64,000 nt of DNA from Kushneria indalinina DSM 14324. GTDB taxonomy: Bacteria; Pseudomonadota; Gammaproteobacteria; Pseudomonadales; Halomonadaceae. Of the stretch, positions 35,191-45,281 are shown piece by piece (position 1 is the first letter of the stretch; every line of letters begins with the position of its first letter). The notes below the pieces were generated by a model, which saw only the letters and a list, made by a program, of their open reading frames with translations, ran no database searches and was not told the origin of the DNA. Made by a program: the position numbers and the translations under genes. The stretch is taken from the NCBI RefSeq assembly GCF_003385845.1, contig NZ_QRDJ01000008.1, positions 558,001 through 622,000 of the forward strand, given 5' to 3'.

Positions 35191-36834
35191 ATGTCGATTC
35201 GTCACAACAAGGCCTGGAAGGCGCTGGAAAGTCATCGCGATGCGATGCGCGATGTGCATCTCTCGACCCTGTTTGAGCAGGATGGGCGTTTTGACGCCTT
35301 CTCCCGTCAGGCAGCCGGGCTGACCCTTGATTTCTCCAAGCAGCGCATTCGCCGCGAAACGCTGGATCTGCTGCTGGACCTGGCTCGTGAAGCGAAGGTG
35401 GAAGACGCCGTTGAGCGCCTGCTCTCCGGGCGTCGCGTCAACCTGACGGAAGATCGCCCGGCGCTGCATACGGCGCTGCGTCTGCCGCAGGGCGGCGAGT
35501 TCCATGTCGAGGGTGAAGACGTTCAGGCCGGCGTCCATGACAGCCTGGATCGCATGCAGCAGATGGTCGACAAGCTTCAGGCCGGTCAGTGGCGTGGCGT
35601 CAACGGCCGTGCCATCAAGCAGGTCATTAACCTGGGCGTCGGCGGTTCCGACCTCGGCCCGCTGATGGTCGTCAAGGGGCTGGAAGACGCCTTTGTATCT
35701 CCCAATGCGCTGGATGTTCACTTTGCCTCCACCATTGACGGTTCCCAGCTGGCCGAGCTTTTGCCGACGCTGGACGCCGACGAGACGCTGTTCATCTACT
35801 CCTCCAAGTCGTTTGGCACCATCGATACGTCGGCCAATGCCTATACGGCGCTGGCCTGGCTTGCCGAGCAGACCGGTGGCGATATCGAGCGCCTCAAGCG
35901 CCATCACTTCATCGGGGTGTCCACCAAACCCGAGAAAATGACCGAGTGGGGCATCGCGCCGGATCACCAGCTGCTGTTCTGGGACTGGGTCGGCGGACGC
36001 TACTCCTTCTGGAGCGCCATCGGTCTGCCGATTGCCATTCGTCTGGGCATGGACAATTTCCGCCGCCTGCTCGCCGGGGGCCATGCCATGGATGAGCACT
36101 TTGCCTCGGCACCGCTGGAAGAGAATCTGCCGGTGCTGTTTGCGCTGCTGGGCATCTGGAACACCAACTTCCTCGACATCGAATCGCTGGCGGTGCTGCC
36201 CTACGACGGCCGTCTCAAGCATCTGCCGGGCTATCTTCAGCAGCTCGAGATGGAGTCCAACGGCAAGTCCTCGACCAACGAGGGCGAAAAGGTCGACTAC
36301 AACACCTGTCCGATTCTGTGGGGTGAGATCGGTCCCAACGGTCAGCACGCCTTCTATCAGCTGCTTCATCAGGGCACCCGTTCGGTGGCCTGTGATTTCA
36401 TTGCGCCCATCAAGCGCTATGATCACATCGAAAGTGCGCCGGTGCGTGAAAGTCTCGAGCGTCAGCATCGTTTGTCACTGGCCAACTGCTTTGCCCAGTC
36501 CCGCGTTCTGATGCTGGGTGATGACGCCATTGAGAGCTCTGAGACGCCGCCGGCGCACAAGCGCTATGCCGGCAATCAGCCTTCGTCGACCCTGTTGTTC
36601 GAGTCGCTGTCGCCGGAATCGCTGGGCGCGTTGGTCGCCCTTTATGAGCACAAGGTTTATGTGCAGGGCGCCATCTGGGATATCGACTCGTTCGATCAGT
36701 GGGGCGTGGAACTTGGCAAGAAGATCGCCAATGAAACGGCCGATATTCTGGAAAGCGGGCAGGGTGCCGACAGGCTGGACGACTCGAGCCGTCATCTGAT
36801 CGAGACCGTGCTTGGCCAGCGTGGCAGTGCTTAA
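35191..36834 (+). CDS. pgi: Glucose-6-phosphate isomerase
   Basis: A 547-residue protein with the PGI signatures DLGPLMVVKGLED (preceded by NLGVGGS), FIYSSKSFGTIDT and GGRYSFWSAIGLPIAI, plus the late catalytic region EMESNGKSSTNEGEKVDYNT and the Lys in KRIANET-like KKIANETADILE. It interconverts glucose-6-phosphate and fructose-6-phosphate. The length is the same as in E. coli. GGAGGAAGAG precedes the ATG. The gene ends only seven nt before a LexA-type box that belongs to the next unit. Confidence 0.96.
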   Translation: MSIRHNKAWKALESHRDAMRDVHLSTLFEQDGRFDAFSRQAAGLTLDFSKQRIRRETLDLLLDLAREAKVEDAVERLLSGRRVNLTEDRPALHTALRLPQGGEFHVEGEDVQAGVHDSLDRMQQMVDKLQAGQWRGVNGRAIKQVINLGVGGSDLGPLMVVKGLEDAFVSPNALDVHFASTIDGSQLAELLPTLDADETLFIYSSKSFGTIDTSANAYTALAWLAEQTGGDIERLKRHHFIGVSTKPEKMTEWGIAPDHQLLFWDWVGGRYSFWSAIGLPIAIRLGMDNFRRLLAGGHAMDEHFASAPLEENLPVLFALLGIWNTNFLDIESLAVLPYDGRLKHLPGYLQQLEMESNGKSSTNEGEKVDYNTCPILWGEIGPNGQHAFYQLLHQGTRSVACDFIAPIKRYDHIESAPVRESLERQHRLSLANCFAQSRVLMLGDDAIESSETPPAHKRYAGNQPSSTLLFESLSPESLGALVALYEHKVYVQGAIWDIDSFDQWGVELGKKIANETADILESGQGADRLDDSSRHLIETVLGQRGSA

Positions 36835-36840
36835 AAATGG

Positions 36841-36856
36841 CTGTTTATTTATACAG
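36841..36856. promoter_or_regulatory. LexA (SOS) box upstream of yqiA-parE
   Basis: CTGTTTATTTATACAG followed by TAA fits the gammaproteobacterial LexA pattern CTG-N10-CAG with an AT-rich centre and matches TACTGTATATATATACAGTA well on its right side. It ends 21 nt before the yqiA ATG, the usual position for SOS operators. Confidence 0.65.
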
Positions 36857-36877
36857 TAATTGCGTTATGCTGATGTC

Positions 36878-37501
36878 ATGAATGATCACGCCAATGCCGT
36901 CGACAACGTGCTCTATCTGCACGGTTTTAACAGCCACCCCGGTTCGGCCAAGGCCGAGCTGACACGTCGGGCCTGCGAGCAGGCCCGGCCGCGACCGCGC
37001 TTTATCGCCCCGGCGCTGTCACACCATCCCGGCCCTGCCTGGCAGACGGCGCGCGAGGTCATGAGCACGCTGACCGGGCGCACCATGGTGATCGGCAGCT
37101 CCATGGGCGGCTTCCTCGCCATGGGGCTTGCCCGTACCCATGATGTGGCGCGGGTGGTACTCATCAATCCGGCCGTTGATCCACTGCGTATCGCGCTGGA
37201 GCGCATGGGCGCCGAGATCGAGCACGTCGAGACCGGTGAGATGTTTGTGATCGATGAAAGCTACGCTGATGCCCTGCGCGAGCAGCAGGCCGAGGTGGTC
37301 AACACCGACCGTTTTCTGGTGCTGCTGGGCAGCGAGGATGAAATCCTTGATTACCGTCAGGCGCTGGAGATGCTGGAAGGCAGCCGGTTTGTGGTCAATG
37401 AAGGTGATGATCACGGCCTGAGCCGGTATCCTGAGCTGCTATCGACAGTGCTGGCCCATGGCGGCCTGACGCTGCCGGAAGATTTCAACCCCGTACCCTA
37501 G
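36878..37501 (+). CDS. yqiA: YqiA-family esterase
   Basis: A 207-residue small alpha/beta hydrolase. LYLHGFNSHPGSAKAEL near the N-terminus and the nucleophile elbow VIGSSMGGFLAMGLA (Ser) match YqiA, with a late Asp (LLGSEDEILDY) and His (GDDHGLSRY) completing the triad. E. coli YqiA hydrolyses short acyl esters. The ATG at 36878 was chosen; a TTG at 36860 would overlap the LexA box region. It precedes parE as in many Gammaproteobacteria, with a T-less hairpin (37532-37554) between them. Confidence 0.9.
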   Translation: MNDHANAVDNVLYLHGFNSHPGSAKAELTRRACEQARPRPRFIAPALSHHPGPAWQTAREVMSTLTGRTMVIGSSMGGFLAMGLARTHDVARVVLINPAVDPLRIALERMGAEIEHVETGEMFVIDESYADALREQQAEVVNTDRFLVLLGSEDEILDYRQALEMLEGSRFVVNEGDDHGLSRYPELLSTVLAHGGLTLPEDFNPVP

Positions 37502-37531
37502 GCGCCAGCGGCACCGTGGCATTGGCGTAAT

Positions 37532-37554
37532 GGGTCGGATCTCCCATCCGACCC
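37532..37554. other. Stem-loop between yqiA and parE
   Basis: GGGTCGGAT, loop CTCCC, ATCCGACCC: a perfect 9-bp stem with no following T-run. It may be an mRNA processing or attenuation element; a standard terminator is unlikely. Confidence 0.5.
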
Positions 37555-37639
37555 GTTGCGCCAGCGCTGATTGTTCCAGAGAGCCCCTTCGGCGCTTGAC
37601 GATGAGCGCTTCTCGTTCATTTCTGACGCGATTTCATGT

Positions 37640-39520
37640 ATGACTCAGTACAGTGCCAGTTCCATCGAGGTGCTTTCCGGTCTTGAACCGGTTCGAAAGC
37701 GCCCCGGTATGTATACCGATACCACCCGGCCCAACCACCTCGTACAGGAGGTGGTGGACAACAGCGTTGATGAAGCGCTGGCCGGTCACGCAAAAAAGAT
37801 CAGCGTGCATCTTCGCGAGGATGGCGCCATTGAAGTGGTCGATGACGGCCGCGGCATGCCCATCGATATCCACCCAGAACACGGGGTGTCCGGGATCGAG
37901 CTGATCCTGACCCGCCTGCACGCCGGCGGCAAGTTCTCCCAGTCCAGCTATCGCTTCTCGGGCGGGCTGCACGGTGTGGGGGTGTCGGTCGTCAACGCCC
38001 TCTCCGAGCGCCTGGAAGTAGAGGTCTGCAAGGGCGGCAAGCGATATCGCACCGCCTTTGCCTTCGGCGAAAAGATCGAAGAGCTGGCCGTCATCGGCGA
38101 CTGTCCGAAAAAGGCCAGTGGCACGACGGTGCGCTTCTGGCCGGAAGTGGCCTATTTTGACAGCCCCAACGTCTCCGTGGCGCGGCTGTCGCACCTGCTG
38201 CGCGCCAAGGCGGTGCTTTGCCCGGGGCTTGAGGTCAGGCTGGTGGAAAGCAGCGGCAACGTCAGCACCTGGTATTACGAGGACGGGCTGCGCGACTACC
38301 TTGCCCAGTCCACTGACGGTTTCGAGCCGCTGCCGGCCTCACCCTTTGTGGGCGCCTTTGAAGACGACGAGCACAGCGTCGACTGGGCGATCCAGTGGCT
38401 GCCCGAAGGCGGCGAAGCGCTGGTCGAGTCCTATGTCAACCTGATTCCCACCACCCTGGGCGGCACCCACGTCAACGGGTTTCGCACCGGCCTTCTGGAC
38501 GCGCTGCGAGAGTTCTGTGACTACCGCAGTCTGCTGCCGCGTAACGTCAAGATTTCGGGGGAGGACCTCTGGGAGCGCGTGGCCTTTGTGCTCTCGATCA
38601 AGATGTTCGAGCCGCAGTTTGCCGGCCAGACCAAGGAGCGTCTCTCCTCGCGTGCGGTGGCCGGTTTTGTGTCTGCCGTCGTCAAGGATGCCTTTTCGCT
38701 GTGGCTCAACGAGCACACCGCCCAGGCCGAACAGCTGGCGGAGCTTGTCATCAGCGCCGCCCAGCGTCGTCAGCGCTCCTCGAAAAAGGTCGCGCGCAAG
38801 AAGGTGACGCAGGGGCCGGCGCTGCCGGGAAAGCTGGCGGACTGTTCCAGCCAGGACCCCACGGTCGGTGAGCTGTTTCTGGTCGAGGGCGACTCGGCCG
38901 GCGGCAGTGCCAAGCAGGCGCGCAACCGCGAAACCCAAGCGATCCTGCCGCTCAAGGGCAAGATCATGAACACCTGGGAGGTCGACTCCCAGGAGGTGCT
39001 GGGCTCTCAGGAGATTCACGATATCGCGGTGGCGCTCGGAATGGACCCGGGCAGCGATAATCTGGAGCGCCTGCGCTACCACAAGATCTGCATTCTGGCC
39101 GATGCCGACTCCGACGGGCTGCACATCGCCACGCTGCTGTGTGCCCTCTTTGTGCGTCACTTCCCGTCGCTGGTCGATGCCGGCCACGTGTTTGTGGCCA
39201 TGCCGCCGCTGTATCGCATCGATCTGGGCAAGGAGGTGCAGTACGCCCTGGACGAGAGCGAGAAGGCGGCCATTCTCAAAAAGCTTGCCAGCCGTCGAGG
39301 CACGCCCAATGTGCAGCGCTTCAAGGGGCTGGGGGAGATGAGCCCGGTACAGCTTCGCGAGACCACCATGGCGCCGGATACGCGCCGGCTGGTGCAGCTG
39401 ACCCGCGAAGCCGGCGACGACACTCTGGAGCTGATGGACATGCTGCTGGCCAAAAAGCGCGCCGGTGATCGGCGCGGCTGGCTGGAGCGTTATGGCAATA
39501 TGGCTGAGGTAGACGTCTGA
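37640..39520 (+). CDS. parE: DNA topoisomerase IV subunit B ParE
   Basis: A 626-residue type IIA topoisomerase ATPase subunit. It shows [20 protein letters not shown], the GHKL ATPase motifs [35 protein letters not shown] and [17 protein letters not shown], and the TOPRIM motifs [16 protein letters not shown] and [12 protein letters not shown]. The length and the RPNHLV.EV pattern are those of ParE, not GyrB. The ATG at 37640 gives the family N-terminus ([12 protein letters not shown]). parC follows after one nt, so the two subunits are co-translated. Confidence 0.96.
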   Translation: MTQYSASSIEVLSGLEPVRKRPGMYTDTTRPNHLVQEVVDNSVDEALAGHAKKISVHLREDGAIEVVDDGRGMPIDIHPEHGVSGIELILTRLHAGGKFSQSSYRFSGGLHGVGVSVVNALSERLEVEVCKGGKRYRTAFAFGEKIEELAVIGDCPKKASGTTVRFWPEVAYFDSPNVSVARLSHLLRAKAVLCPGLEVRLVESSGNVSTWYYEDGLRDYLAQSTDGFEPLPASPFVGAFEDDEHSVDWAIQWLPEGGEALVESYVNLIPTTLGGTHVNGFRTGLLDALREFCDYRSLLPRNVKISGEDLWERVAFVLSIKMFEPQFAGQTKERLSSRAVAGFVSAVVKDAFSLWLNEHTAQAEQLAELVISAAQRRQRSSKKVARKKVTQGPALPGKLADCSSQDPTVGELFLVEGDSAGGSAKQARNRETQAILPLKGKIMNTWEVDSQEVLGSQEIHDIAVALGMDPGSDNLERLRYHKICILADADSDGLHIATLLCALFVRHFPSLVDAGHVFVAMPPLYRIDLGKEVQYALDESEKAAILKKLASRRGTPNVQRFKGLGEMSPVQLRETTMAPDTRRLVQLTREAGDDTLELMDMLLAKKRAGDRRGWLERYGNMAEVDV

Positions 39521-39521
39521 C

Positions 39522-41768
39522 ATGACCATGGATATTCACGTGCGCGAGGGCGACGTCGAGCGTCTGGCGCTTCGTAGCTACACCGAAAAGGCGTATCTCG
39601 ACTATTCGATGTACGTCATCCTTGATCGCGCCCTGCCCAACATCGGCGATGGACTGAAGCCGGTGCAGCGCCGCATCGTCTATGCCATGCGCGAGCTGTC
39701 CCTGACGGCCAGCGCCAAGTACAAGAAGTCGGCGCGTACCGTCGGCGATGTGCTGGGCAAGTTTCACCCGCACGGCGACAGTGCCTGCTATGAAGCCATG
39801 GTGCTGATGGCGCAGCCCTTCAGCTATCGCTATCCGCTGGTGGATGGCCAGGGCAACTGGGGCAGTCCCGATGACCCCAAGTCGTTTGCGGCAATGCGCT
39901 ATACCGAGTCCCGTCTGACGCGCTTTTCCGAGGTGCTGCTCTCCGAGCTGGGGCAGGGCACCGTGGACTGGATTCCCAACTTCGACGGCACCATGAACGA
40001 GCCGGCGGTACTGCCGTCGCGCCTGCCGCATGTGCTGCTCAACGGCGGCTCCGGCATTGCCGTTGGCATGGCCACCGACATTCCGCCGCACAACGTCACG
40101 GAAGTGGTCGAGGCCACCGTGCACCGTCTGCGCCACCCGGACTGCAGCCTCGACACCCTGTGTGAACTGCTGCCGGCGCCGGACTTCCCCACCGCCCCCG
40201 AGATCGTGACGCCGAAAGCCGATCTGCAAAAGCTCTATACCACCGGGCGCGGGTCGGTACGCATGCGGGCGCGCTATTACCAGGATGGCAGCGACATCAT
40301 CATCAGCGCGCTGCCCTGGCAGGTCAGCGGCGCGCGCGTGCTGGAGCAGATGGCCGCCCAGATGCAGGCCAAAAAGCTGCCGATGGTGGCGGATCTGCGC
40401 GATGAGTCGACCCATGAAGAGCCCACGCGGCTGGTGATCGTGCCGCGCTCCAATCGCGTCGATGTCGAGGCGCTGATGGATCATCTCTTTGCCACCACCG
40501 ATCTCGAAAAGAGTACGCGGGTCAACATGAACCTGATCGGGCTGGATGGTCGCCCGCAGGTCATGTCGCTGGATCATCTGCTTGATGAGTGGCTGACGTT
40601 TCGGCGCAATACCGTGCGCCGGCGTCTGGAGCATCGTCTGGGCAAGGTCGAGGATCGTCTTCACATTCTTGAAGGCCTGCTGATCGCCTATCTCGATCTT
40701 GATGAAGTCATCCGCATCATCCGGGAAGAGGATGAGCCAAAGCCCGCCCTGATTGCCCATTTCGGCCTCAGCGAGCGCCAGGCCGATGCCATTCTCGAGC
40801 TGCGCCTGCGTCATCTGGCCAAGCTTGAGGAGATGAAGCTCAAGGGCGAGCGCGATGAGCTCGAGCGCGAGCGCAAGCAGCTTGAGAAGCTGCTGGGCAG
40901 CGAGAAGGCCATGACCAATCTGATCGAGCGCGAACTGCGCGCCGACGCAAAGGCCTATGGTGACGAACGCCGCAGCCCGCTGGTCGTGCGTCAGGAAGCG
41001 CGGGCGCTGTCCGAGGTCGACCTGCTCGGTGCCGATCCGATTACCGTGGTGGTGTCCGAGAAGGGCTGGATTCGAGCGGCCAAGGGTCACGATATCGACC
41101 CGAAGAGTCTCTCCTACAAGTCCGGCGACAGCTTCGCCTTTGCCGCCCACGGCAAGACCAATCAGCCGCTGGTGCTGCTGGAGGACAGCGGGCGGGCCTA
41201 TACGCTCGCCGCCCATCAGCTGCCGTCGGCCCGCGGGCAGGGGGAACCGGTCTCCGGCCGGGTCAATCTGGCGGCCGGATCGAAACTGCGTGCGGCCATG
41301 ATCGGCGCCCCCGCGCAGCGCTATCTGCTGGGCAGCGACGGCGGCTACGCCTTTAGCGTGGCGCTCGAAGAGATGATCGGGCGCAGCAAGTCCGGCAAGG
41401 CGGTGGTCAGTATTCCAAAGGGGTGCGACATCCTGATGCCGCTGCCGATCTCGGGTGAGGCGCAAAGGGTCGCCGTGGTCTCCAACGAGGGCCGTCTGCT
41501 GGTGTTTGACGTCGGTGAGCTGCCGGCGCTGAGCAAGGGCAAGGGCTCGCGCATGATGGACATCACCGGCGCGCGCGCGGCCAACCGGGAAGAGTTCGTG
41601 CGTGACTGGATCGTGCTGGACGCAGGCCGGGCGCTGGTGGTGCATGCCGGCAAGCGCAAGAAACGCCTGGCAGGCGATGAGCTGGCCGGGTACGTGAGCA
41701 GTGCCGGCAAGCGCGGCATGAAGCTGCCACAGGGCTTCCAGAAGGTGGATCGGCTGGAGGCCGAATAG
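39522..41768 (+). CDS. parC: DNA topoisomerase IV subunit A ParC
   Basis: A 748-residue protein. [20 protein letters not shown] and [20 protein letters not shown] (quinolone-resistance region) precede [15 protein letters not shown] and the active-site Tyr in [16 protein letters not shown]. The C-terminal part is a beta-pinwheel. With ParE it decatenates chromosomes. The residues at the classical resistance positions in [10 protein letters not shown] look wild type (Ser and Glu). Start one nt after the parE stop. Confidence 0.96.
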   Translation: MTMDIHVREGDVERLALRSYTEKAYLDYSMYVILDRALPNIGDGLKPVQRRIVYAMRELSLTASAKYKKSARTVGDVLGKFHPHGDSACYEAMVLMAQPFSYRYPLVDGQGNWGSPDDPKSFAAMRYTESRLTRFSEVLLSELGQGTVDWIPNFDGTMNEPAVLPSRLPHVLLNGGSGIAVGMATDIPPHNVTEVVEATVHRLRHPDCSLDTLCELLPAPDFPTAPEIVTPKADLQKLYTTGRGSVRMRARYYQDGSDIIISALPWQVSGARVLEQMAAQMQAKKLPMVADLRDESTHEEPTRLVIVPRSNRVDVEALMDHLFATTDLEKSTRVNMNLIGLDGRPQVMSLDHLLDEWLTFRRNTVRRRLEHRLGKVEDRLHILEGLLIAYLDLDEVIRIIREEDEPKPALIAHFGLSERQADAILELRLRHLAKLEEMKLKGERDELERERKQLEKLLGSEKAMTNLIERELRADAKAYGDERRSPLVVRQEARALSEVDLLGADPITVVVSEKGWIRAAKGHDIDPKSLSYKSGDSFAFAAHGKTNQPLVLLEDSGRAYTLAAHQLPSARGQGEPVSGRVNLAAGSKLRAAMIGAPAQRYLLGSDGGYAFSVALEEMIGRSKSGKAVVSIPKGCDILMPLPISGEAQRVAVVSNEGRLLVFDVGELPALSKGKGSRMMDITGARAANREEFVRDWIVLDAGRALVVHAGKRKKRLAGDELAGYVSSAGKRGMKLPQGFQKVDRLEAE

Positions 41769-41849
41769 CCTTTACGCCGGCAGATAAATGTCATTTCAAA
41801 GGCCGGTGGGGCAGCCCCCGGCCTTGAGCTTTTCCCCTTGGGTGTGTGA

Positions 41850-43082
41850 GTGAACAACATGACGCAAAGGCTGCTGGTACGTGCCACCGGTCGGGTTGAA
41901 CCGGGGCAGTTGGCCACTGTGAGCCGGATGCTTGATGACAGCGGTGTTCGGCTGCTGGATATCGATCAGCGGGTCACGCTGGGTCAGACCGTGTTTGAGG
42001 TGCTGGTGGACGGTGATGAGGATGCCTCGACGCTGACGCAGCGTCTTCAGGCGGCCTGGCCGGCCGTCGAGAAAGAAACGGGACTTGAGCTGTCGCTGCT
42101 TGAGATCGATCAGCAGGCACAACAACGCTGGCAGTCGTTGAACCAGGCCCCGGTTCTGGTCATGACTCTCATGGCCACGCATTTTTCGGTGGATCTACTG
42201 GCGCAGGTCGATCAATTGATAAGCCGGTGGAACCTTGGAATCGAGCGAATTCAGCGCCTGTCCGGGCCATCGTCGCTGGTTGAGGCAGCACCCGCTGAAG
42301 GGGTCTGCTTCGAGTATCATTTGCGTGGCGAGGCGGTGGATACCGGTGGGCTCAGGCAGGCGCTGTTGACCCTTGCGACAGGGCAGGGGGTCGATATTGC
42401 CCTGCAGGAAGAGAACCTCTGGCGCCATCAGCGCCGTCTGATCTGCTTTGACATGGACTCCACCCTGATCAAGGCCGAGGTCATCGATGAGCTGGCGCGT
42501 CGCCACGGCGTTTTTGATGCGGTCGCGGCGATTACCGAACGGGCGATGCGCGGGGAGATCGACTTCCAGCAGAGCTTTCGCCAGCGCATGAGCATGCTCA
42601 ACGGGCTCAGCGAATCAGTGCTCGAAGAGGTCGCCGAAGGACTTGCGCTGATGGACGGTCTGGAGCGCCTGATGACCAACCTCAAGCGACTGGGTTATCG
42701 CACGGCCATTTTGTCGGGCGGCTTTACCTACTTTGCCCGCTATCTGCAAAAGCGCCTCGGCTTTGATGAGGTCCATGCCAACGAGCTGGTGATTGACGAA
42801 GGCGTGGTCACCGGAGAGGTCCAGCTGCCAATCGTGGATGCCGAGCGCAAGGCCGTACTTTTGAAAGAGATCGCCGAGCGCCACGGTATTGCCCCCGAGC
42901 AGACCGTGGCCGTGGGTGATGGTGCCAACGACCTGAAAATGCTGGCAGGCGCCGGGCTGGGCATTGCCTTTCATGCCAAGCCACTGGTGCGTGAGAAGGC
43001 GCGCATCTCGGTCTCTACTCTGGGGCTGGATGCCATTTTGTATCTGCTGGGTCACGACGACCGCACGCTGCAGCAGGGATAA
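41850..43082 (+). CDS. serB: Phosphoserine phosphatase SerB
   Basis: A 410-residue protein with an N-terminal ACT-like regulatory region (two repeats, to about residue 180) and a C-terminal HAD domain. RRLICFDMDSTLIKAEVIDE is motif I, ILSGGFTYFARYL is motif II, and VAVGDGANDLKMLAGAGLGI is motif IV. It makes serine from phosphoserine, the last step of serine synthesis. Translation may start at the GTG at 41850 or at the ATG three codons later (41859). Stand-alone gene between parC and the PilZ/HD-GYP gene. Confidence 0.94.
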   Translation: MNNMTQRLLVRATGRVEPGQLATVSRMLDDSGVRLLDIDQRVTLGQTVFEVLVDGDEDASTLTQRLQAAWPAVEKETGLELSLLEIDQQAQQRWQSLNQAPVLVMTLMATHFSVDLLAQVDQLISRWNLGIERIQRLSGPSSLVEAAPAEGVCFEYHLRGEAVDTGGLRQALLTLATGQGVDIALQEENLWRHQRRLICFDMDSTLIKAEVIDELARRHGVFDAVAAITERAMRGEIDFQQSFRQRMSMLNGLSESVLEEVAEGLALMDGLERLMTNLKRLGYRTAILSGGFTYFARYLQKRLGFDEVHANELVIDEGVVTGEVQLPIVDAERKAVLLKEIAERHGIAPEQTVAVGDGANDLKMLAGAGLGIAFHAKPLVREKARISVSTLGLDAILYLLGHDDRTLQQG

Positions 43083-43174
43083 CGCCCGCTCGCCGGGTCT
43101 TGCACTCAAGAAAGCCGGTAACATGCCGATATCCGGGGCATTTAGGCACTCAGGCCTGCTCGGTGGATGATCTC

Positions 43175-44905
43175 ATGTTTCCGGATTCCAATCTCAATGC
43201 AAGCAAGGCGCGCCATCTGGACATCAGCGCGCCTGATCAAATCGTCGAGACCTTCGCCGACCTGACCGGTAATGATGCCCGGCTGTCGATACGCTTCGAA
43301 GGCCTTGATGTTCAATATCCCGTCACACTGGCCCTGCTGGATCGCGACCTGCATCAGTGTGTGCTCAGGGCCAACAACCTCGAGGATCTCGAGTCACTGC
43401 TGACCCAGCGCCTTCCCTTCTATCTGGACATCCAGCACACCTCGATGTCGATGACCAGCGCCATGATGCGCCCGCTCAAGGTCGACGGGCAGGCGGACCG
43501 GATCGATATTCGCTCGGCGCTGCCCGTCTCGCTCAAGCTGACCCGCCAGCGCAATCTGTTTCGGGCCACGCTCGAGCGCGGCATGAAGGTCAACATGCTC
43601 ATGACCGCGCAGCGCGGCGGCAGCGAGGTCGAAGGGCGGCTGGTGGATCTCTCCATCGGTGGCTGTCTGATTGCGGTGTCGGTCAACGATGCCATCAATT
43701 TTCAGATCGGCATGTCACTGCATCGCCTGCGAGCGGTCTTTCCCAGTTCGGAGGCCTTTGATGCGGCCGGCTGCGTACGTCACATGCGTTGTAGCGATAA
43801 CAGCAACGATGTGCTGGTCGGGGTGGTCTTTGACGCAAGCCTTGCCGATTTTGAACGCCAGGTGTGGTTCTACGTGCGCGAGATCGAGCGTGAGGCCGTG
43901 CGTCTGGAAGCGCCACCCGAACGTGTCGTGGCGCCTTCGCGGCTTTTTAACGAAGGCAGTGCTGCCCTTGAGATGGACGCCGTGTCGACACCTCAGGAAG
44001 AAGCGCTGGCGGCGCTGCCCCTTTTTGATAACGTCAAAAATATTGCCCGCGCCCTGGGCGTTCAGCTGATCAACCTGCAGGCCGGCCTGAGTCTTGAAAC
44101 ATCGGTGCTGTGTGAGCAGGCGCGACTGCTGCTGTCACTGCTGCAGGAGGATCGTCAGGCGCTGCTGTATGCGCTGGCCTGTGTTGAACGTCACTCCACG
44201 CCGCTGGTCTGTCACGGTCTGCTGGTCGCCACACGACTGGCGGATATGGAAAGTGGTGATCGCACCACGGAGCAGATCGTGCAGATGATGGCCTGCGCGA
44301 TGGTGCATGACTTTGGCAAGATCCTGCTGCCCGAGCACGTGCGGCTGCATCAGGGAGCCATGGATGCCTCGACGCTTTCCCACCTACATGCCCACGTGGA
44401 ACTTCTGCGCTTTCGCATCGAGCGTGACGGGTTCTCCGCCGACATGCGCCGCGACGTGCTGTTGAGTATCAATGAGCGGCTTGACGGCAGCGGCTACCCG
44501 CGCGGGTTGGACGGGCACTCGCTGAATCGACTGGCGCGCATGGCCGCCGTCGTGGATGTCATTGATGCCATGGGTCGGCCTCGCGGTGACCGTCCGGCGT
44601 GGCTGGCGCTGGACATCTATCGCCACATCTTCAATGCCGGCAGTCAGTTCGATACCGCCTGCGTCAATCGATACGTCAAGCGCTACGGCTTCACGCCGAT
44701 CGGCTCGCTGGTGGCATTTTCAAGCGGTTTTCAGGCCTGGGTCATGCGTCTTGATGCCAGGGGGCTGCCGTCGCGGGTCCGGGTGGTGCGTGAATTGACC
44801 CACAACAACAGCATGAACCAGGTGCTTGAGGGTGCAGATCTGGTACAGCTCGGCACACTTGAGGGCGGTGTGGGGCGTCACGACAGCACCATGACGCCCT
44901 GGTGA
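43175..44905 (+). CDS. PilZ and HD-GYP-like fusion protein (c-di-GMP-related)
   Basis: A 576-residue protein. A YcgR-like N-terminal region is followed by a PilZ domain with both c-di-GMP binding motifs: RNLFR (126-130) and DLSIGG (158-163). The C-terminal half is HD-GYP-like: VHDFGKILLPEHV (HD at 378-379), HAHVELLRF, LDGSGYPRGLDGHSLNRLARMAAVVDVIDAMGRPR. The usual HHE before the GYP box is INE here (432-434), so two metal-binding histidines are missing and catalysis may be lost. It probably senses c-di-GMP and may act as an effector. GTG at 43163 is an alternative start. It is convergent with the next gene, four nt away. Confidence 0.8.
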   Translation: MFPDSNLNASKARHLDISAPDQIVETFADLTGNDARLSIRFEGLDVQYPVTLALLDRDLHQCVLRANNLEDLESLLTQRLPFYLDIQHTSMSMTSAMMRPLKVDGQADRIDIRSALPVSLKLTRQRNLFRATLERGMKVNMLMTAQRGGSEVEGRLVDLSIGGCLIAVSVNDAINFQIGMSLHRLRAVFPSSEAFDAAGCVRHMRCSDNSNDVLVGVVFDASLADFERQVWFYVREIEREAVRLEAPPERVVAPSRLFNEGSAALEMDAVSTPQEEALAALPLFDNVKNIARALGVQLINLQAGLSLETSVLCEQARLLLSLLQEDRQALLYALACVERHSTPLVCHGLLVATRLADMESGDRTTEQIVQMMACAMVHDFGKILLPEHVRLHQGAMDASTLSHLHAHVELLRFRIERDGFSADMRRDVLLSINERLDGSGYPRGLDGHSLNRLARMAAVVDVIDAMGRPRGDRPAWLALDIYRHIFNAGSQFDTACVNRYVKRYGFTPIGSLVAFSSGFQAWVMRLDARGLPSRVRVVRELTHNNSMNQVLEGADLVQLGTLEGGVGRHDSTMTPW

Positions 44906-44909
44906 GGCG

Positions 44910-45239
44910 TCAGCGCGAGAAGGTTGCCTTGTCGGTTTCTACCATCTCGACGGTAGCACTCATGCGCTCGCCCAGATGGTCGTTGACGGTGGCCAGCAGG
45001 GCATTGGAAAGCGCAAGGCGCTGTTCCTGCGACCGTCCAGCAAACAGCCGCACCTGCAGCGAGGCAAAGGGCCTTTGCTCGCCGCCCTGGCGGGGATGGG
45101 ACAGGGCAAGTGTGGCCACCTTGATCGCGCGGGCCTCGAAAAGGCCGGAATCCAGCGCGCAGCGGTGCAGGGCGTCTACCAGCGGTTCGAGCGTGTCATC
45201 GCCGATGTCGCGGGGATGGTGCAAAAGCAGTGTGGGCAT
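44910..45239 (-). CDS. 5-carboxymethyl-2-hydroxymuconate isomerase-like protein (tautomerase fold)
   Basis: A 109-residue protein of the CHMI family. The N-terminal Met is followed by Pro (MPTLLLHHPRD), which becomes the catalytic base after Met removal. The central FASLQVRLFAGRSQEQRLALS segment and the length also match. In the homoprotocatechuate pathway CHMI isomerises a ring-cleavage product; no other genes of that pathway are here, so the physiological substrate may differ. It lies 42 nt downstream of the DUF4385 gene on the same strand. Confidence 0.75.
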   Translation of the reverse strand: MPTLLLHHPRDIGDDTLEPLVDALHRCALDSGLFEARAIKVATLALSHPRQGGEQRPFASLQVRLFAGRSQEQRLALSNALLATVNDHLGERMSATVEMVETDKATFSR

Positions 45240-45281
45240 ACCGATGTCCCGTGATGAAGGTCTTTCAGCGCCATGGTGTTT

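Noticed and set aside
35143..36468. 441-codon minus-strand open frame opposite pgi
   Set aside because: Antisense shadow of a conserved glycolytic gene; low-quality composition.
38339..39529. 396-codon minus-strand open frame opposite parE
   Set aside because: Antisense shadow of ParE with no ribosome site or recognisable motif.
39321..41645. 774-codon minus-strand open frame opposite parC
   Set aside because: Antisense to a fully conserved ParC. The translation is His/Gln/Arg-rich with no family features, as expected from GC-rich codon bias.
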